Source: an uncultured Flavobacteriaceae bacterium
GTDB taxonomy: Bacteria; Bacteroidota; Bacteroidia; Flavobacteriales; Flavobacteriaceae
Assembly (NCBI GenBank): GCA_905181835.1
Contig: CAJIZF010000001.1
Span: 372,001-436,000, forward strand
Length of the DNA: 64,000 nucleotides
Direction of reading: 5' to 3'
The translations under genes and the position numbers were made by a program. Of this stretch, positions 9,692 to 18,529 are shown one piece after another; positions within the stretch are counted from its first letter, which is position 1, and each line of letters opens with the position of its first letter. The notes below the pieces were generated by a model. It was not told the DNA's origin and ran no database searches. It was given only the letters and a program-made list of their open reading frames with translations.

Positions 9692-10309
9692 ATGAAAAAT
9701 TTAAAATATTTCACCTACTTATTTACGATATTTTTTCTCTTTATTTCTTGTGAAAATAACACAAAAAAATCTGATACAAAAGAGACTAACACAAGTGAAG
9801 TTAACCGACCAACACCGAATAATACTGAATTGGAAAAAAAAATCATTCCTATTGATAATGGAGAAAATCTGCTTTTTCAACGACTAATGTTTAATGAGCA
9901 AACAGCATTATTCGCAAGTTCTTTAACTTCCGCTAATCTCATTAATGTTTTTTTAAATTCTGAAAATAAATTCACCGTTTTTGCGCCTTCAAATGACGCT
10001 TTTAAAGCAGTGGATGGCAAAATTTTATCAGACTTATTTAAGGATAAATTTTTAATAGCAGCCGTATTGAAGCTTCATATTATTCCAGAAAAATTTGATT
10101 ATGAAACATTGTCAAATAAAATAGTTGCCGGTGGCGGAACTTTCAGTTTAAAAACTTTAATGGGTGAAAAAATTAAGGCGACGCTATCAGGAAACCAAAT
10201 TGTTTTAACAGATTTTAATGGAACTCAAGTTAACGTGTTAAATAACAAAAGCATATCGACTGACGACGGAGTTTACTATATCATTGATAAAGTTATGGCT
10301 ATCAATTAA
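9692..10309 (+). CDS. Fasciclin-domain lipoprotein
   Basis: The 205-residue protein starts with a lipoprotein signal (FLFISC, Cys ~20) and a low-complexity Thr/Asn/Glu linker. Residues ~65-204 are one fasciclin (FAS1) domain: FTVFAPSNDAF, then LKLHIIPEKF, then GVYYIIDKVM. FAS1 domains are secreted adhesion modules, and a binding partner cannot be inferred. Its end overlaps murB by 4 bp in convergent orientation. Confidence 0.9.
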   Translation: MKNLKYFTYLFTIFFLFISCENNTKKSDTKETNTSEVNRPTPNNTELEKKIIPIDNGENLLFQRLMFNEQTALFASSLTSANLINVFLNSENKFTVFAPSNDAFKAVDGKILSDLFKDKFLIAAVLKLHIIPEKFDYETLSNKIVAGGGTFSLKTLMGEKIKATLSGNQIVLTDFNGTQVNVLNNKSISTDDGVYYIIDKVMAIN

Positions 10310-11319
10310 ACAATATTGACCTCAGGTTCTATTAAGATTCCAAAATCTTGTTTTACTTTAGTTTGTATTTTTTCAGCGAGTTCAAGAATTTCTTTTCCGG
10401 AAGCATTACCGTGATTAACAAGCACTAGGGCTTGGTTTTTATGAACTCCTGCATCCCCATCACGTTGACCTTTAAAACCTGATTTTTCAATAAGCCAACC
10501 CGCGGGTATTTTATATTCAAATTCTGATAATTTATAAAAGGGAGCTGTTGGAAAATTTTTATAAAATTTTTCAAATTCGATATTGTTTATTGTTGGATTT
10601 TTAAAAAAACTTCCACTATTTCCAATCTCATTAGGGTTGGGTAATTTGGACTCTCTGATTTTAATTATTACTTCTGAAATATCCTTTATTGAAGGATGGT
10701 GAATATTAGAGTTCTCTAATTCTTGTTTGATACTTCCGTATTCAATTATTGTACGATGATTATTTTTAGTTAATTTAAAAGTGACATTTGTTATAATGTA
10801 TTTTCCTTTTTTTTGATGTTTAAAAATCGAATTTCTATAAGCAAACTTGCATTCTTCTTTAGTAAACTTTTTCTCAGATTGATCTGCAATAGATAGGGTG
10901 TTGCAGTCTAAAAAAACATCTTTTAGCTCTGCGCCATAGGCTCCAATATTTTGAATAGGTGCTGTTCCTACATTACCAGGTATAAGCGATAAGTTTTCCA
11001 CCCCTCCATAATCGTTTTTAATACAATATTGTACAAATTCATGCCAATTTTCTCCAGCCATCACATTTAAAACAACACTATTTCTATCTTCAGAGATAAT
11101 TTTTATACCTTTTAGATTGATGTGTAGAACTAGGGCTTCTATATTTTTTGTTAAAAGCATATTACTTCCACCTCCTAATATGAAAATATCAGGATGAATA
11201 TTGGATTGAAGTGCTAATTTTAAATCTTCAATGGAGCCAATAGAAGAAAAATACCTCGCGGTAGCTTGAATATTAAAAGTATTGTAATCTTTTAATGATT
11301 TATGTTCTTCAATATGCAT
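10306..11319 (-). CDS. murB: UDP-N-acetylenolpyruvoylglucosamine reductase MurB
   Basis: This cytoplasmic flavoenzyme makes UDP-MurNAc for peptidoglycan. The FAD-binding ILGGGSNML lies near residue 45 and SLIPGNVGTAPIQNIGAYG near 120. The catalytic serine motif GNSGSFFKNP is present, and IEPEVNIV closes the protein. The 337-residue length marks the E. coli-type (type I) enzyme. The start overlaps the aminotransferase stop by 1 bp, so the two are probably cotranslated. Confidence 0.97.
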   Translation of the reverse strand: MHIEEHKSLKDYNTFNIQATARYFSSIGSIEDLKLALQSNIHPDIFILGGGSNMLLTKNIEALVLHINLKGIKIISEDRNSVVLNVMAGENWHEFVQYCIKNDYGGVENLSLIPGNVGTAPIQNIGAYGAELKDVFLDCNTLSIADQSEKKFTKEECKFAYRNSIFKHQKKGKYIITNVTFKLTKNNHRTIIEYGSIKQELENSNIHHPSIKDISEVIIKIRESKLPNPNEIGNSGSFFKNPTINNIEFEKFYKNFPTAPFYKLSEFEYKIPAGWLIEKSGFKGQRDGDAGVHKNQALVLVNHGNASGKEILELAEKIQTKVKQDFGILIEPEVNIV

Positions 11320-12509
11320 TAATTTCTATATTCTTTCAGAGCTCGTTTTAAAATTTCAACAGAACTTATCAAATCTTCTTTTTTCAGTACGTAGGCTATT
11401 CTTATTTGATTTAAACCGACTCCATTTGTCGAATAGAAACCAGCTGCCGGGGCAACCATAATAGTTTCCCCCTTATAATCAAACTCTTCCAGAAGCCATT
11501 GAGCAAAATGATCACTATTTTCAACTGGAAGTTCAACAATACAATAAAATGCTCCTTTTGGCACTCCAACTTTAACGCCTGGTATTTGTTGCAGGTTTTC
11601 AATTAAGGTATTTCTTCGGTCTTTATATTCTTTTATTACATCGTCAAAATAACTTTGAGGAGTTTCTAAAGCAGCTTCACTGGCAATTTGAGCGAAGGTC
11701 GGAGGGCTTAATCTAGCCTGAGCAAATTTTAATGCAGTAGCAATAACTTCTTTATTTTTTGAAACCAAGCAACCGATTCGTGCACCGCACATACTGTATC
11801 TTTTAGAAACAGAATCAATAATAATACCATTTTCTGAAAGAGTCTCTTCTTGTAATATGGAGTAATGTTCATCTCCATCATAAGTAAATTCTCGATACAC
11901 CTCATCGGCAACTAAAAACAAGTTGTGTTTTAAAACTATTTTTGCCAACTTTTTAATTTCATCTCTTGAATATAGGTAACCCGTGGGGTTTCCAGGGTTA
12001 CAAATAATAATCGCCTTTGTTTTTGGAGTAATTAATTTTTCAAATTCTGAGATAGGTGGAAGTGCAAAGTTATCTTCAATTTTTGAAATTACCGGTACAA
12101 TATTTACTCCTGATGCGGTGGCAAAACCATTATAATTAGCATAAAATGGCTCAGGAATAATGATTTCGTCATCTTGATCACAAATCGTACCCATCGCAAA
12201 AAGTAGAGCTTCGCTTCCACCAGTAGTAACAATGATCTGATTTGATTCAACTTGAATATTATTTTTTTTATAGTAGTTTGCTATTTTTTCCCGATACGTA
12301 TCCGAGCCTTCTGACCTTGAATAAGCCAAAACCTCAATAGCACTATTTACTACTGCATCCATCGCTATTTTTGGCGATTTTATGTCAGGTTGTCCAATAT
12401 TTAAATAATATATTTTCTTTCCTAATTGTGTAGCTTTTTCAGCGTAGGGGACCAATTTTCTAATTGGTGATTCCGGCATGTTTTTTCCTTTGGACGAAAT
12501 TAAAGGCAT
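11319..12509 (-). CDS. Class I/II pyridoxal-phosphate aminotransferase (AspC-like)
   Basis: This is a 396-residue fold-type I aminotransferase. Diagnostic segments are YLNIGQPDIKSP, VTTGGSEALLFA, IICNPGNPTGY and ADEVYREF, the PLP-lysine motif SVSKRYSMCGARIG, and the carboxylate-binding arginine in NQIRIAY near the end. These fit aspartate/prephenate aminotransferases of group I-gamma, but the substrate is not decided by sequence alone. It is the promoter-proximal gene of a pair with murB. Confidence 0.88.
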   Translation of the reverse strand: MPLISSKGKNMPESPIRKLVPYAEKATQLGKKIYYLNIGQPDIKSPKIAMDAVVNSAIEVLAYSRSEGSDTYREKIANYYKKNNIQVESNQIIVTTGGSEALLFAMGTICDQDDEIIIPEPFYANYNGFATASGVNIVPVISKIEDNFALPPISEFEKLITPKTKAIIICNPGNPTGYLYSRDEIKKLAKIVLKHNLFLVADEVYREFTYDGDEHYSILQEETLSENGIIIDSVSKRYSMCGARIGCLVSKNKEVIATALKFAQARLSPPTFAQIASEAALETPQSYFDDVIKEYKDRRNTLIENLQQIPGVKVGVPKGAFYCIVELPVENSDHFAQWLLEEFDYKGETIMVAPAAGFYSTNGVGLNQIRIAYVLKKEDLISSVEILKRALKEYRN

Positions 12510-12650
12510 ATCTTTTTATTTAAAAAGCAAAGTTGCAAAATTATTATTAAAGATTCTTCGATTTGAAGTCTCATTTCTTAAAAGTTGTAATTCAATTAAG
12601 TTGAGGTATTAATTATTAATTAATTATTAATTAAGATTTAAATTTTTCAC

Positions 12651-12681
12651 AAAAAAAAAGGCATCAAAATTTGATGCCTTT
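12651..12681 (-). terminator. Terminator of the DUF1573 gene
   Basis: On the minus strand AAGGCATCAAA pairs with TTTGATGCCTT and is followed by nine T. It lies 20 bp after the stop codon. Confidence 0.85.
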
Positions 12682-12702
12682 AATAACTATAGTGTAAAGT
12701 AG

Positions 12703-13119
12703 CTATTGGTTTGATTTTTCCAATACACTTTTTCCAGTATCTCCTCCTGACGCAAGTACTTTACCTTTTATCTTTAATGAAATAATAGGCTCATCTGCAT
12801 TGGAATAAACAGTAACTGTTTTTCTAATTGGCCCAATTCTCTTGGTATCGTACTTAACCTGAATAGCACTGGATTCTCCAGGACCAACGGGACCATCTGG
12901 TTTGGATGGAACGGTACATCCGCAAGAAGATTTTACATTGCTAATCACTAGGGGTGCATCTCCTACATTTGTAAATTCAAAAGTTCTTATACCATCACTT
13001 CCTTTGGCAATTTCTCCATAGTCAATCACGTCGTTTTTGAATTCTATTTTAGCTTGTGCGTTTGACTGTTGCACAAATCCGATAAAAGCTATTAAAGCTA
13101 TAATTGCAGTCTTTTTCAT
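12703..13119 (-). CDS. DUF1573 domain protein, secreted
   Basis: The start is placed at the ATG at 13119 (MKKTAIIALI), because it opens a clean signal peptide cut after SNAQA; an upstream in-frame ATG adds an unlikely 17 residues. The mature ~115 residues are one immunoglobulin-like DUF1573 domain, with DYGEIAKGSDG, FEFTNVGDAPLVI and the SSCGCTVP motif. The domain is very common in Bacteroidota envelopes with no settled role. Confidence 0.88.
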   Translation of the reverse strand: MKKTAIIALIAFIGFVQQSNAQAKIEFKNDVIDYGEIAKGSDGIRTFEFTNVGDAPLVISNVKSSCGCTVPSKPDGPVGPGESSAIQVKYDTKRIGPIRKTVTVYSNADEPIISLKIKGKVLASGGDTGKSVLEKSNQ

Positions 13120-13242
13120 AATCAATAATTTATTTATTGCTAAAATAAGTAACTTTAAATCATTGTGCAAAATATATCTTTCGCTTTTATAATCTTATAG
13201 TTATACCTATTTTTGCAAACTACTTTCAAATTTAATACCAAA

Positions 13243-15882
13243 ATGGCTTTAGAAGCAAAAAATAACTCTCCTAACATGGAAGATAAGTGGTACGACTACT
13301 GGATGAAGAATAATTATTTTCATTCAGAAGTGGACGAACGAGAACCTTACAGTATCGTTATTCCACCACCAAATGTTACAGGAGTCCTACACATGGGTCA
13401 TATGCTTAACAATACCATACAAGATGTGTTGATTCGCAGAGCCAGATTAAATGGGAAAAATGCATGTTGGGTTCCAGGGACCGACCATGCATCTATTGCA
13501 ACAGAGGCAAAAGTAGTCGCTAAATTAAAAGAACAGGGAATAGATAAAAATGACCTATCTCGAGATGAATTTTTAAAACATGCTTGGGATTGGACTCATG
13601 AATATGGAGGTGTAATTTTAGAACAGCTTAAAAAGTTAGGATGTTCTTGTGATTGGGATCGAACAAAATTCACCCTAGATGACGATATGAGTGAATCTGT
13701 CATAACAACCTTCGTTGATTTACACAATAAAGGACTTATATATCGAGGCTATCGAATGGTAAATTGGGACCCAGAAGCTAAAACAACACTGTCAGATGAA
13801 GAAGTTGAGTATGTGGAGCAAAAAGGAAAACTATATTACATTAATTATAAAATTGAAGGTAGCCAGGATACACTTACTATCGCAACAACACGCCCAGAAA
13901 CAATTCTAGGAGACACTGCTATTTGTATCAATCCAAATGATGAACGTTTTACGCATTTAAAAGGAAAAAAAGTGATTGTGCCTATTTGCAATCGTGTAAT
14001 TCCAATTATTGAGGATGACTATGTAGATGTAGAATTTGGAACAGGTTGTTTAAAAGTAACACCAGCTCACGATGTCAATGATAAAGTCTTAGGCGATAAA
14101 CATCAATTAGAAGTGATAGATATTTTTAATGAAGATGCTTCGTTAAATAGTTATGGATTGCATTATCAAGGAAAGGATCGATTTGTAGTAAGAGAAGAAA
14201 TTCACGCCGAACTAGCCTCTTTAGGATGTATTTTAAAAGTGGAGACTCACATAAACAAAGTAGGTACTTCTGAAAGAACCAAAGCTGTTATTGAACCAAG
14301 ATTATCAGATCAATGGTTTTTAAAAATGGAGGATCTAGTAAAACCTGCTTTAAAAGCAGTTTTAGAAACCGAAGAAATTAAATTGTTTCCAAAAAAAATC
14401 GAAAATACCTACCGTCATTGGTTAGAAAACATTAGAGATTGGAATGTGTCACGTCAATTGTGGTGGGGCCAGCAGATTCCAGCTTTTTACTATGGAGATC
14501 ATAAAGAGGATTATGTTGTCGCAGAAAATAAAGATAAAGCGCTAGTCATCGCTAGAGAAAAATCAGGTAATTCAAATCTAGGTTTAGAGGATTTAAGACA
14601 AGATAATGATGCTCTTGACACTTGGTTTTCTTCTTGGCTTTGGCCAATATCCGTTTTTGATGGTATAAGAAATCCAGACAATAAAGAAATTAATTATTAT
14701 TACCCTACCAATGATTTAGTAACAGGACCAGATATTATCTTCTTTTGGGTTGCACGAATGATTTTTGCAGGCTACGAATTTAGAAATGACAAGCCTTTTA
14801 ATAATGTTTATTTTACAGGAATAGTTCGTGACAATCAGGGGAGAAAAATGTCTAAACAATTAGGGAATTCTCCAGATGCTTTAAAATTAATTGAAGATTA
14901 TAGCGCAGATGCTGTTCGAGCCGGTATGATGCTACTAAGCTCAGGAGCTGGTAACGATTTACTGTTTGATGAAACAAAATTACAACAAGGGAAAGCATTT
15001 GTCAACAAAATCACCAATGCCTATCGTTTGGTGAGTGGTTGGGAGGTAAGTGATACGATAGATCAACCATCTTCAAGTAAAATCGCCATCGAGTGGTACC
15101 AATCAAAATTTCAAAGTGCTTACGCAGAAATGGAGGATCATTTCTCTAAGTATCGTTTATCAGACTCTTTAATGACTATTTACAAGTTGATTTGGGACGA
15201 TTTCTGTTCCTGGTTATTAGAAATGGTAAAACCCGGATACCAACAACCTATCGATAGCACCACTTTTGACGCCGTTATTCGTGCTTTTGAAAATAACCTA
15301 AAAGTATTACATCCGTTTATGCCATTTATAACCGAAGAAATCTGGCATCAAATATCAGATAGATCGACAGAAGAAGCTTTAATTATTTCAAGATACCCTT
15401 CAATAAATGCCATAAACAACACTGTTTTGAATGATTTTGAAATCGCTTCAGAGGTCATATCAGGGATCAGAACTATCAGAAAAGAAAAAAACATTTCATT
15501 TAAAGAACCGATTAAGTTATTTGTGATCAATAATATTGAAGCAAGTACCTCTTTCGATCCTGTGATCAAAAAAATGGGGAATGTCGAGTATCTTGAATAT
15601 ATTTCAGAAAAAATTGGAGGGGCTTTGACCTACCGAGTTAAATCTAACGAATATTTTATACCTATGGAAGGATCGATTAATGTAGAGACTGAAATAGCAA
15701 AACTTTCCGACGAATTAACTTATACTGAAGGCTTTTTAAAAAGTATTCAAGCCAAGTTAAATAACGAGCGATTTGTGAACAATGCCCCTGAGAAAGTGGT
15801 TGCCTCAGAAAAGCAAAAAGAAGCAGACGCTTTAGCTAAAATTGCCACGCTTAAAAATAGTCTTTCTAGTTTGACAAAATAA
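13243..15882 (+). CDS. valS: Valyl-tRNA synthetase
   Basis: It charges tRNA-Val. The 879-residue protein from the ATG at 13243 carries the class I HIGH motif as HMGH in PNVTGVLHMGHML (near residue 45) and KMSKS as GRKMSKQ. It also has the editing domain (TTRPETILGDTA, then TPAHD), the WWGQQIPAF segment, and a C-terminal coiled-coil arm (last ~70 residues). An upstream in-frame TTG at 13213 is rejected, since it overlaps a TATTTTTG promoter-like -7 element at 13208-13215. Confidence 0.97.
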   Translation: MALEAKNNSPNMEDKWYDYWMKNNYFHSEVDEREPYSIVIPPPNVTGVLHMGHMLNNTIQDVLIRRARLNGKNACWVPGTDHASIATEAKVVAKLKEQGIDKNDLSRDEFLKHAWDWTHEYGGVILEQLKKLGCSCDWDRTKFTLDDDMSESVITTFVDLHNKGLIYRGYRMVNWDPEAKTTLSDEEVEYVEQKGKLYYINYKIEGSQDTLTIATTRPETILGDTAICINPNDERFTHLKGKKVIVPICNRVIPIIEDDYVDVEFGTGCLKVTPAHDVNDKVLGDKHQLEVIDIFNEDASLNSYGLHYQGKDRFVVREEIHAELASLGCILKVETHINKVGTSERTKAVIEPRLSDQWFLKMEDLVKPALKAVLETEEIKLFPKKIENTYRHWLENIRDWNVSRQLWWGQQIPAFYYGDHKEDYVVAENKDKALVIAREKSGNSNLGLEDLRQDNDALDTWFSSWLWPISVFDGIRNPDNKEINYYYPTNDLVTGPDIIFFWVARMIFAGYEFRNDKPFNNVYFTGIVRDNQGRKMSKQLGNSPDALKLIEDYSADAVRAGMMLLSSGAGNDLLFDETKLQQGKAFVNKITNAYRLVSGWEVSDTIDQPSSSKIAIEWYQSKFQSAYAEMEDHFSKYRLSDSLMTIYKLIWDDFCSWLLEMVKPGYQQPIDSTTFDAVIRAFENNLKVLHPFMPFITEEIWHQISDRSTEEALIISRYPSINAINNTVLNDFEIASEVISGIRTIRKEKNISFKEPIKLFVINNIEASTSFDPVIKKMGNVEYLEYISEKIGGALTYRVKSNEYFIPMEGSINVETEIAKLSDELTYTEGFLKSIQAKLNNERFVNNAPEKVVASEKQKEADALAKIATLKNSLSSLTK

Positions 15883-15884
15883 AA

Positions 15885-15909
15885 AAAGCCCTTTCATGTA
15901 AGGGCTTTT
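15885..15909 (+). terminator. Terminator after valS
   Basis: The hairpin AAAAGCCCT / AGGGCTTTT has a short loop, starts right at the valS stop, and is AT-rich on both sides. It could also stop transcription from the opposite CDGSH/YceI unit. Confidence 0.75.
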
Positions 15910-15958
15910 AAATTTTAATATAATTGTTGGCTAATTATCTTTACCCACTCATTTATTG

Positions 15959-16048
15959 TTAATTTTTATTGAGATGAGAACCATCACAATAGTCATTAGC
16001 ATCTTGTGTATTACCACATCCACACTTTGGTCTGTCGGTATTTATCAT
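15959..16048 (-). CDS. 29-residue CDGSH iron-sulfur mini-protein
   Basis: A tiny open frame encodes KCGCGNTQDANDYCDGSH near its centre. C-x-C-x(8)-CDGSH supplies the three Cys and one His that hold a 2Fe-2S cluster in CDGSH (mitoNEET-type) proteins. It is much shorter than the usual 60-80 residues, close to the bare cluster-binding loop. It follows the YceI gene by 10 bp on the same strand, so it is likely cotranscribed. The exact motif makes a chance ORF unlikely. Confidence 0.75.
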   Translation of the reverse strand: MINTDRPKCGCGNTQDANDYCDGSHLNKN

Positions 16049-16058
16049 AAGGAGTGTA

Positions 16059-16637
16059 CTAAAATTTTAAATTTACATTAATATCAAAATCGTCATAAAT
16101 AGCTTTGTCTTTTAATCCTTCAAAAAAGCTACTTGAACCATACTTTATATCGTAGGTAGTACGATCTATTTTAATGGCTGCAGTTGCATTATTTCCATCC
16201 AATACAAAATCAAAATCGATATTATTAGTAATTCCTTTTATCGTTAAATCACCTTTCACACGATAATTATTTTCTCCAGTCATAGTTACTTCCTTGAATT
16301 GTAACATCGCATTTGGGTGGCTTTCAGTTCCAAAAAAATCTTTTGATTTCAAATGACCTTCGAGCTTGCCAGCAGACCCACCCTCTAAATCGGTACATTT
16401 TATCGAATTCATATCCATTGAAAAAGCCCCATCTACTAAAGTGCCGTCATTAAAAGTCAATGTTCCTGATTTAAATTTTATCGTTCCTTCGTGTGATCCA
16501 GTAACTTTATAACCTTTCCAAGTTATGTTACTTTCATCGAGATTGATTTCGGTTTTCTCCAACAATAGATTTGTAAAAGAGTAGCTACTAAACACAATTA
16601 GTGCAAGCGCAAATAATTTTTTAAAAGTTTTTTTCAT
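16059..16637 (-). CDS. YceI-family periplasmic lipid-binding protein
   Basis: This 192-residue protein has an N-terminal signal peptide (residues 1-22) and one YceI lipocalin-like beta-barrel: ITWKGYKVTGSHEGTIKF, SMDMNSIKCTDL, LEGHLKSKDFFG, GDLTIKGI, and the typical final DFDINVNL. Family members bind isoprenoid or fatty lipids. It is followed at once by the CDGSH mini-gene. Confidence 0.92.
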   Translation of the reverse strand: MKKTFKKLFALALIVFSSYSFTNLLLEKTEINLDESNITWKGYKVTGSHEGTIKFKSGTLTFNDGTLVDGAFSMDMNSIKCTDLEGGSAGKLEGHLKSKDFFGTESHPNAMLQFKEVTMTGENNYRVKGDLTIKGITNNIDFDFVLDGNNATAAIKIDRTTYDIKYGSSSFFEGLKDKAIYDDFDINVNLKF

Positions 16638-16725
16638 TAGAATATGTTTTTAATTTTTTAACAACTACAAATAACAAAAAGAATTTTGAATAAAAAAATA
16701 AACTAGATTAACAAATCCAATAAAT

Positions 16726-16934
16726 TTAATCTTTAGCTAATTCTGTCTTAATTTTACTTAAAAATTCTTTAGTAATCCCTAAATAAGAGAATACCATATA
16801 TTGAGGAACTGTTGAAAAATACACTGTCCTTTCAAGTATTTTTTATAATTGGTATTTGATCGTAAAAAAGCGATTTCTTTTTCGGTCAGATCGATATAAT
16901 TATTTATATAATTTAAAAATGATGAATAATGCAT
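16726..16934 (-). pseudogene. Remnant of a Crp/Fnr-family regulator
   Basis: From the ATG at 16934 about 45 residues read like the start of a cyclic-nucleotide-binding domain (YIDLTEKEIAFLRSNTNYKK, then GQCIFQQ). After a break near 16800 another frame gives YLGITKEFLSKIK and ends, like the recognition helix at the C-terminus of the family. The ~130 residues between are missing, so this looks like an internal deletion of a regulator gene. It lies just downstream of upp on the same strand. Confidence 0.6.
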
Positions 16935-16954
16935 CGATAAAAAATTGTTGGGGC

Positions 16955-17608
16955 TTATAGTTTTGTTCCAAATGCTAAATCGCCAGCATCTCCTAATCCA
17001 GGAACAATATAACCTTTATCATTTAATTGATCATCAATTGTAGCAACCCAAAGTTGTGTGTTCGCTGGAAAAGATTCCTTTATAGTCGCTATACCTTCAG
17101 TACTAGCAACCACTGAAATAATATGGAGGTGATCGATTGTTCTTGTTTTTTTTATTGCCTCATAAACAGCTATTAGTGATTGCCCTGTTGCCAACATGGG
17201 ATCTGCTAATATCAGTGTTTTTTCTTTCATGTCTGGAGCAGCAAAATATTCTACAATTATTTCAAAATCTTTATCTTTTTTTGGATGATGTCGATAGGCA
17301 GAAATAAACCCGTTTTCCGCATCATCAAAATAATTTAAAAGGCCTTGATGTAGGGGAAGTCCTGCTCTTAAAATGGAGCATATCACAATTTTTTTTGCGG
17401 GTATTTGGATGTTTTTTATTCCTAAGGGTGTCTTGACAGCTTGGGTTGCATAGTCGATAGACTTGCTAAATTCGTATCCTAAAATTTCACCAATTCGTTC
17501 AATATTTCTTCTAAACCTGAGGGAATCTTTTTGAATAGCTTCGTCTCTTATCTCAGCGATAAATTTATTTAAAATAGAATTATTAGTTCCTAGATGATTG
17601 ATGACCAT
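16955..17608 (-). CDS. upp: Uracil phosphoribosyltransferase
   Basis: It salvages uracil to UMP with PRPP. Features are RFRRNIERIGEILGYE, ICSILRAGLPLHQGLL, the PRPP loop ILADPMLATGQS, and the uracil-binding GYIVPGLGDAGDLAFGT at the end. The 217-residue length is typical. It is 7 bp downstream of the acyl-CoA-binding protein gene. Confidence 0.96.
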   Translation of the reverse strand: MVINHLGTNNSILNKFIAEIRDEAIQKDSLRFRRNIERIGEILGYEFSKSIDYATQAVKTPLGIKNIQIPAKKIVICSILRAGLPLHQGLLNYFDDAENGFISAYRHHPKKDKDFEIIVEYFAAPDMKEKTLILADPMLATGQSLIAVYEAIKKTRTIDHLHIISVVASTEGIATIKESFPANTQLWVATIDDQLNDKGYIVPGLGDAGDLAFGTKL

Positions 17609-17615
17609 AGTTTAA

Positions 17616-17882
17616 TTATTTCCGATACAAAAAATAATGCTTTGCACATTCAATGTATTGTTTTTTTGCTTCATCTGGAGTGAGTCCCTGTGCTTGGAAT
17701 AGCGCATTTGTTTTAAAAGCGTTAATAAGGGGTATTCTGCTTTTTGGAGTATCTTGATCTTTGGTGGCTACTTTGTAATAAGAATACAATCGTAACAATA
17801 AATCGGCGGGAAAAGGATCTTTATGATCATTGATGCTTTTAACCGCTTTTAAAAATGCATTATTTAGTTCTTCATCTCTCAT
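17616..17882 (-). CDS. Acyl-CoA-binding protein
   Basis: This 88-residue soluble protein matches the four-helix ACBP fold: LLRLYSYYKVATKD, then the short linker and FKTNALFQAQGLTPDEAKKQYIE. It binds long-chain acyl-CoA. It overlaps psd by 4 bp and so belongs to the phospholipid operon cdsA-psd-ACBP-upp, a context that fits a role in acyl-CoA supply. Confidence 0.9.
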   Translation of the reverse strand: MRDEELNNAFLKAVKSINDHKDPFPADLLLRLYSYYKVATKDQDTPKSRIPLINAFKTNALFQAQGLTPDEAKKQYIECAKHYFLYRK

Positions 17883-18529
17883 TTTTGAGCTACTACCGTA
17901 ATACCTCCAACTACTTTTTGGTTGAGTTTTACGTTAATTTTTGTACCTAAAGGTAAAAAAATATCTACACGTGAACCAAATTTAATAAAACCACTGTCCG
18001 AAGATTGCGAAACTTCTTGCCCAGCAGTTGCATAATTTACGATTCGTTTTGCTAATGCTCCTGCAATTTGTCTGTGGAGTACCTCTCCAAAAAATTCAGA
18101 CTTTACAACCACCGTAGTTCGTTCATTTTCTTCAGAAGATTTAGGATGCCAGGCTACCAAAAATTTACCAGGATGATATTTACTATATACAATATTTCCG
18201 CCCACAGGATATCGCGTTATATGGACGTTTAGAGGCGACATAAATACAGAAACTTGCAATCTCTTATCTTTAAAATACTCTTTTTCGTAGACTTCTTCAA
18301 TAACAACAACTTTCCCATCAACAGGAGATAGGACCTGTTCAGGGTTTAAAGTAAAATTTCTCTTTGGATTTCTGAAAAATTGGAGGATTAAAACAACGAG
18401 TATAAGAAGTACGAGAAACAATCCTTTCTGTAGGATGTCATTTTCTATTTTAAAGTGAACTAAAATTGAAAGTGCAGCAAAAATTAAAAAAGTAACAGTT
18501 ATAATTTTAAATCCTTCTTTATGAAACAT
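17879..18529 (-). CDS. psd: Phosphatidylserine decarboxylase, short form
   Basis: It makes phosphatidylethanolamine. The 216-residue protein has two N-terminal TM helices (residues ~10-50), the VLSPVDGKV motif, MSPLNVHITRYP, and the self-cleavage site FGSR (Gly-Ser bond, replacing LGST of the long form), which creates the pyruvoyl group. It overlaps cdsA by 11 bp. Confidence 0.95.
   Translation of the reverse strand: MFHKEGFKIITVTFLIFAALSILVHFKIENDILQKGLFLVLLILVVLILQFFRNPKRNFTLNPEQVLSPVDGKVVVIEEVYEKEYFKDKRLQVSVFMSPLNVHITRYPVGGNIVYSKYHPGKFLVAWHPKSSEENERTTVVVKSEFFGEVLHRQIAGALAKRIVNYATAGQEVSQSSDSGFIKFGSRVDIFLPLGTKINVKLNQKVVGGITVVAQK

Noticed and set aside
12607..12634. TTAATTATTAA-type tandem and palindromic repeats
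   Set aside because: Low-complexity AT sequence between an aminotransferase gene and a terminator; nothing suggests an origin or mobile-element end.
13213..13242. Ten-residue N-terminal extension of valS from a TTG
   Set aside because: It overlaps a promoter-like TATTTTTG and the ATG at 13243 gives the normal family start.
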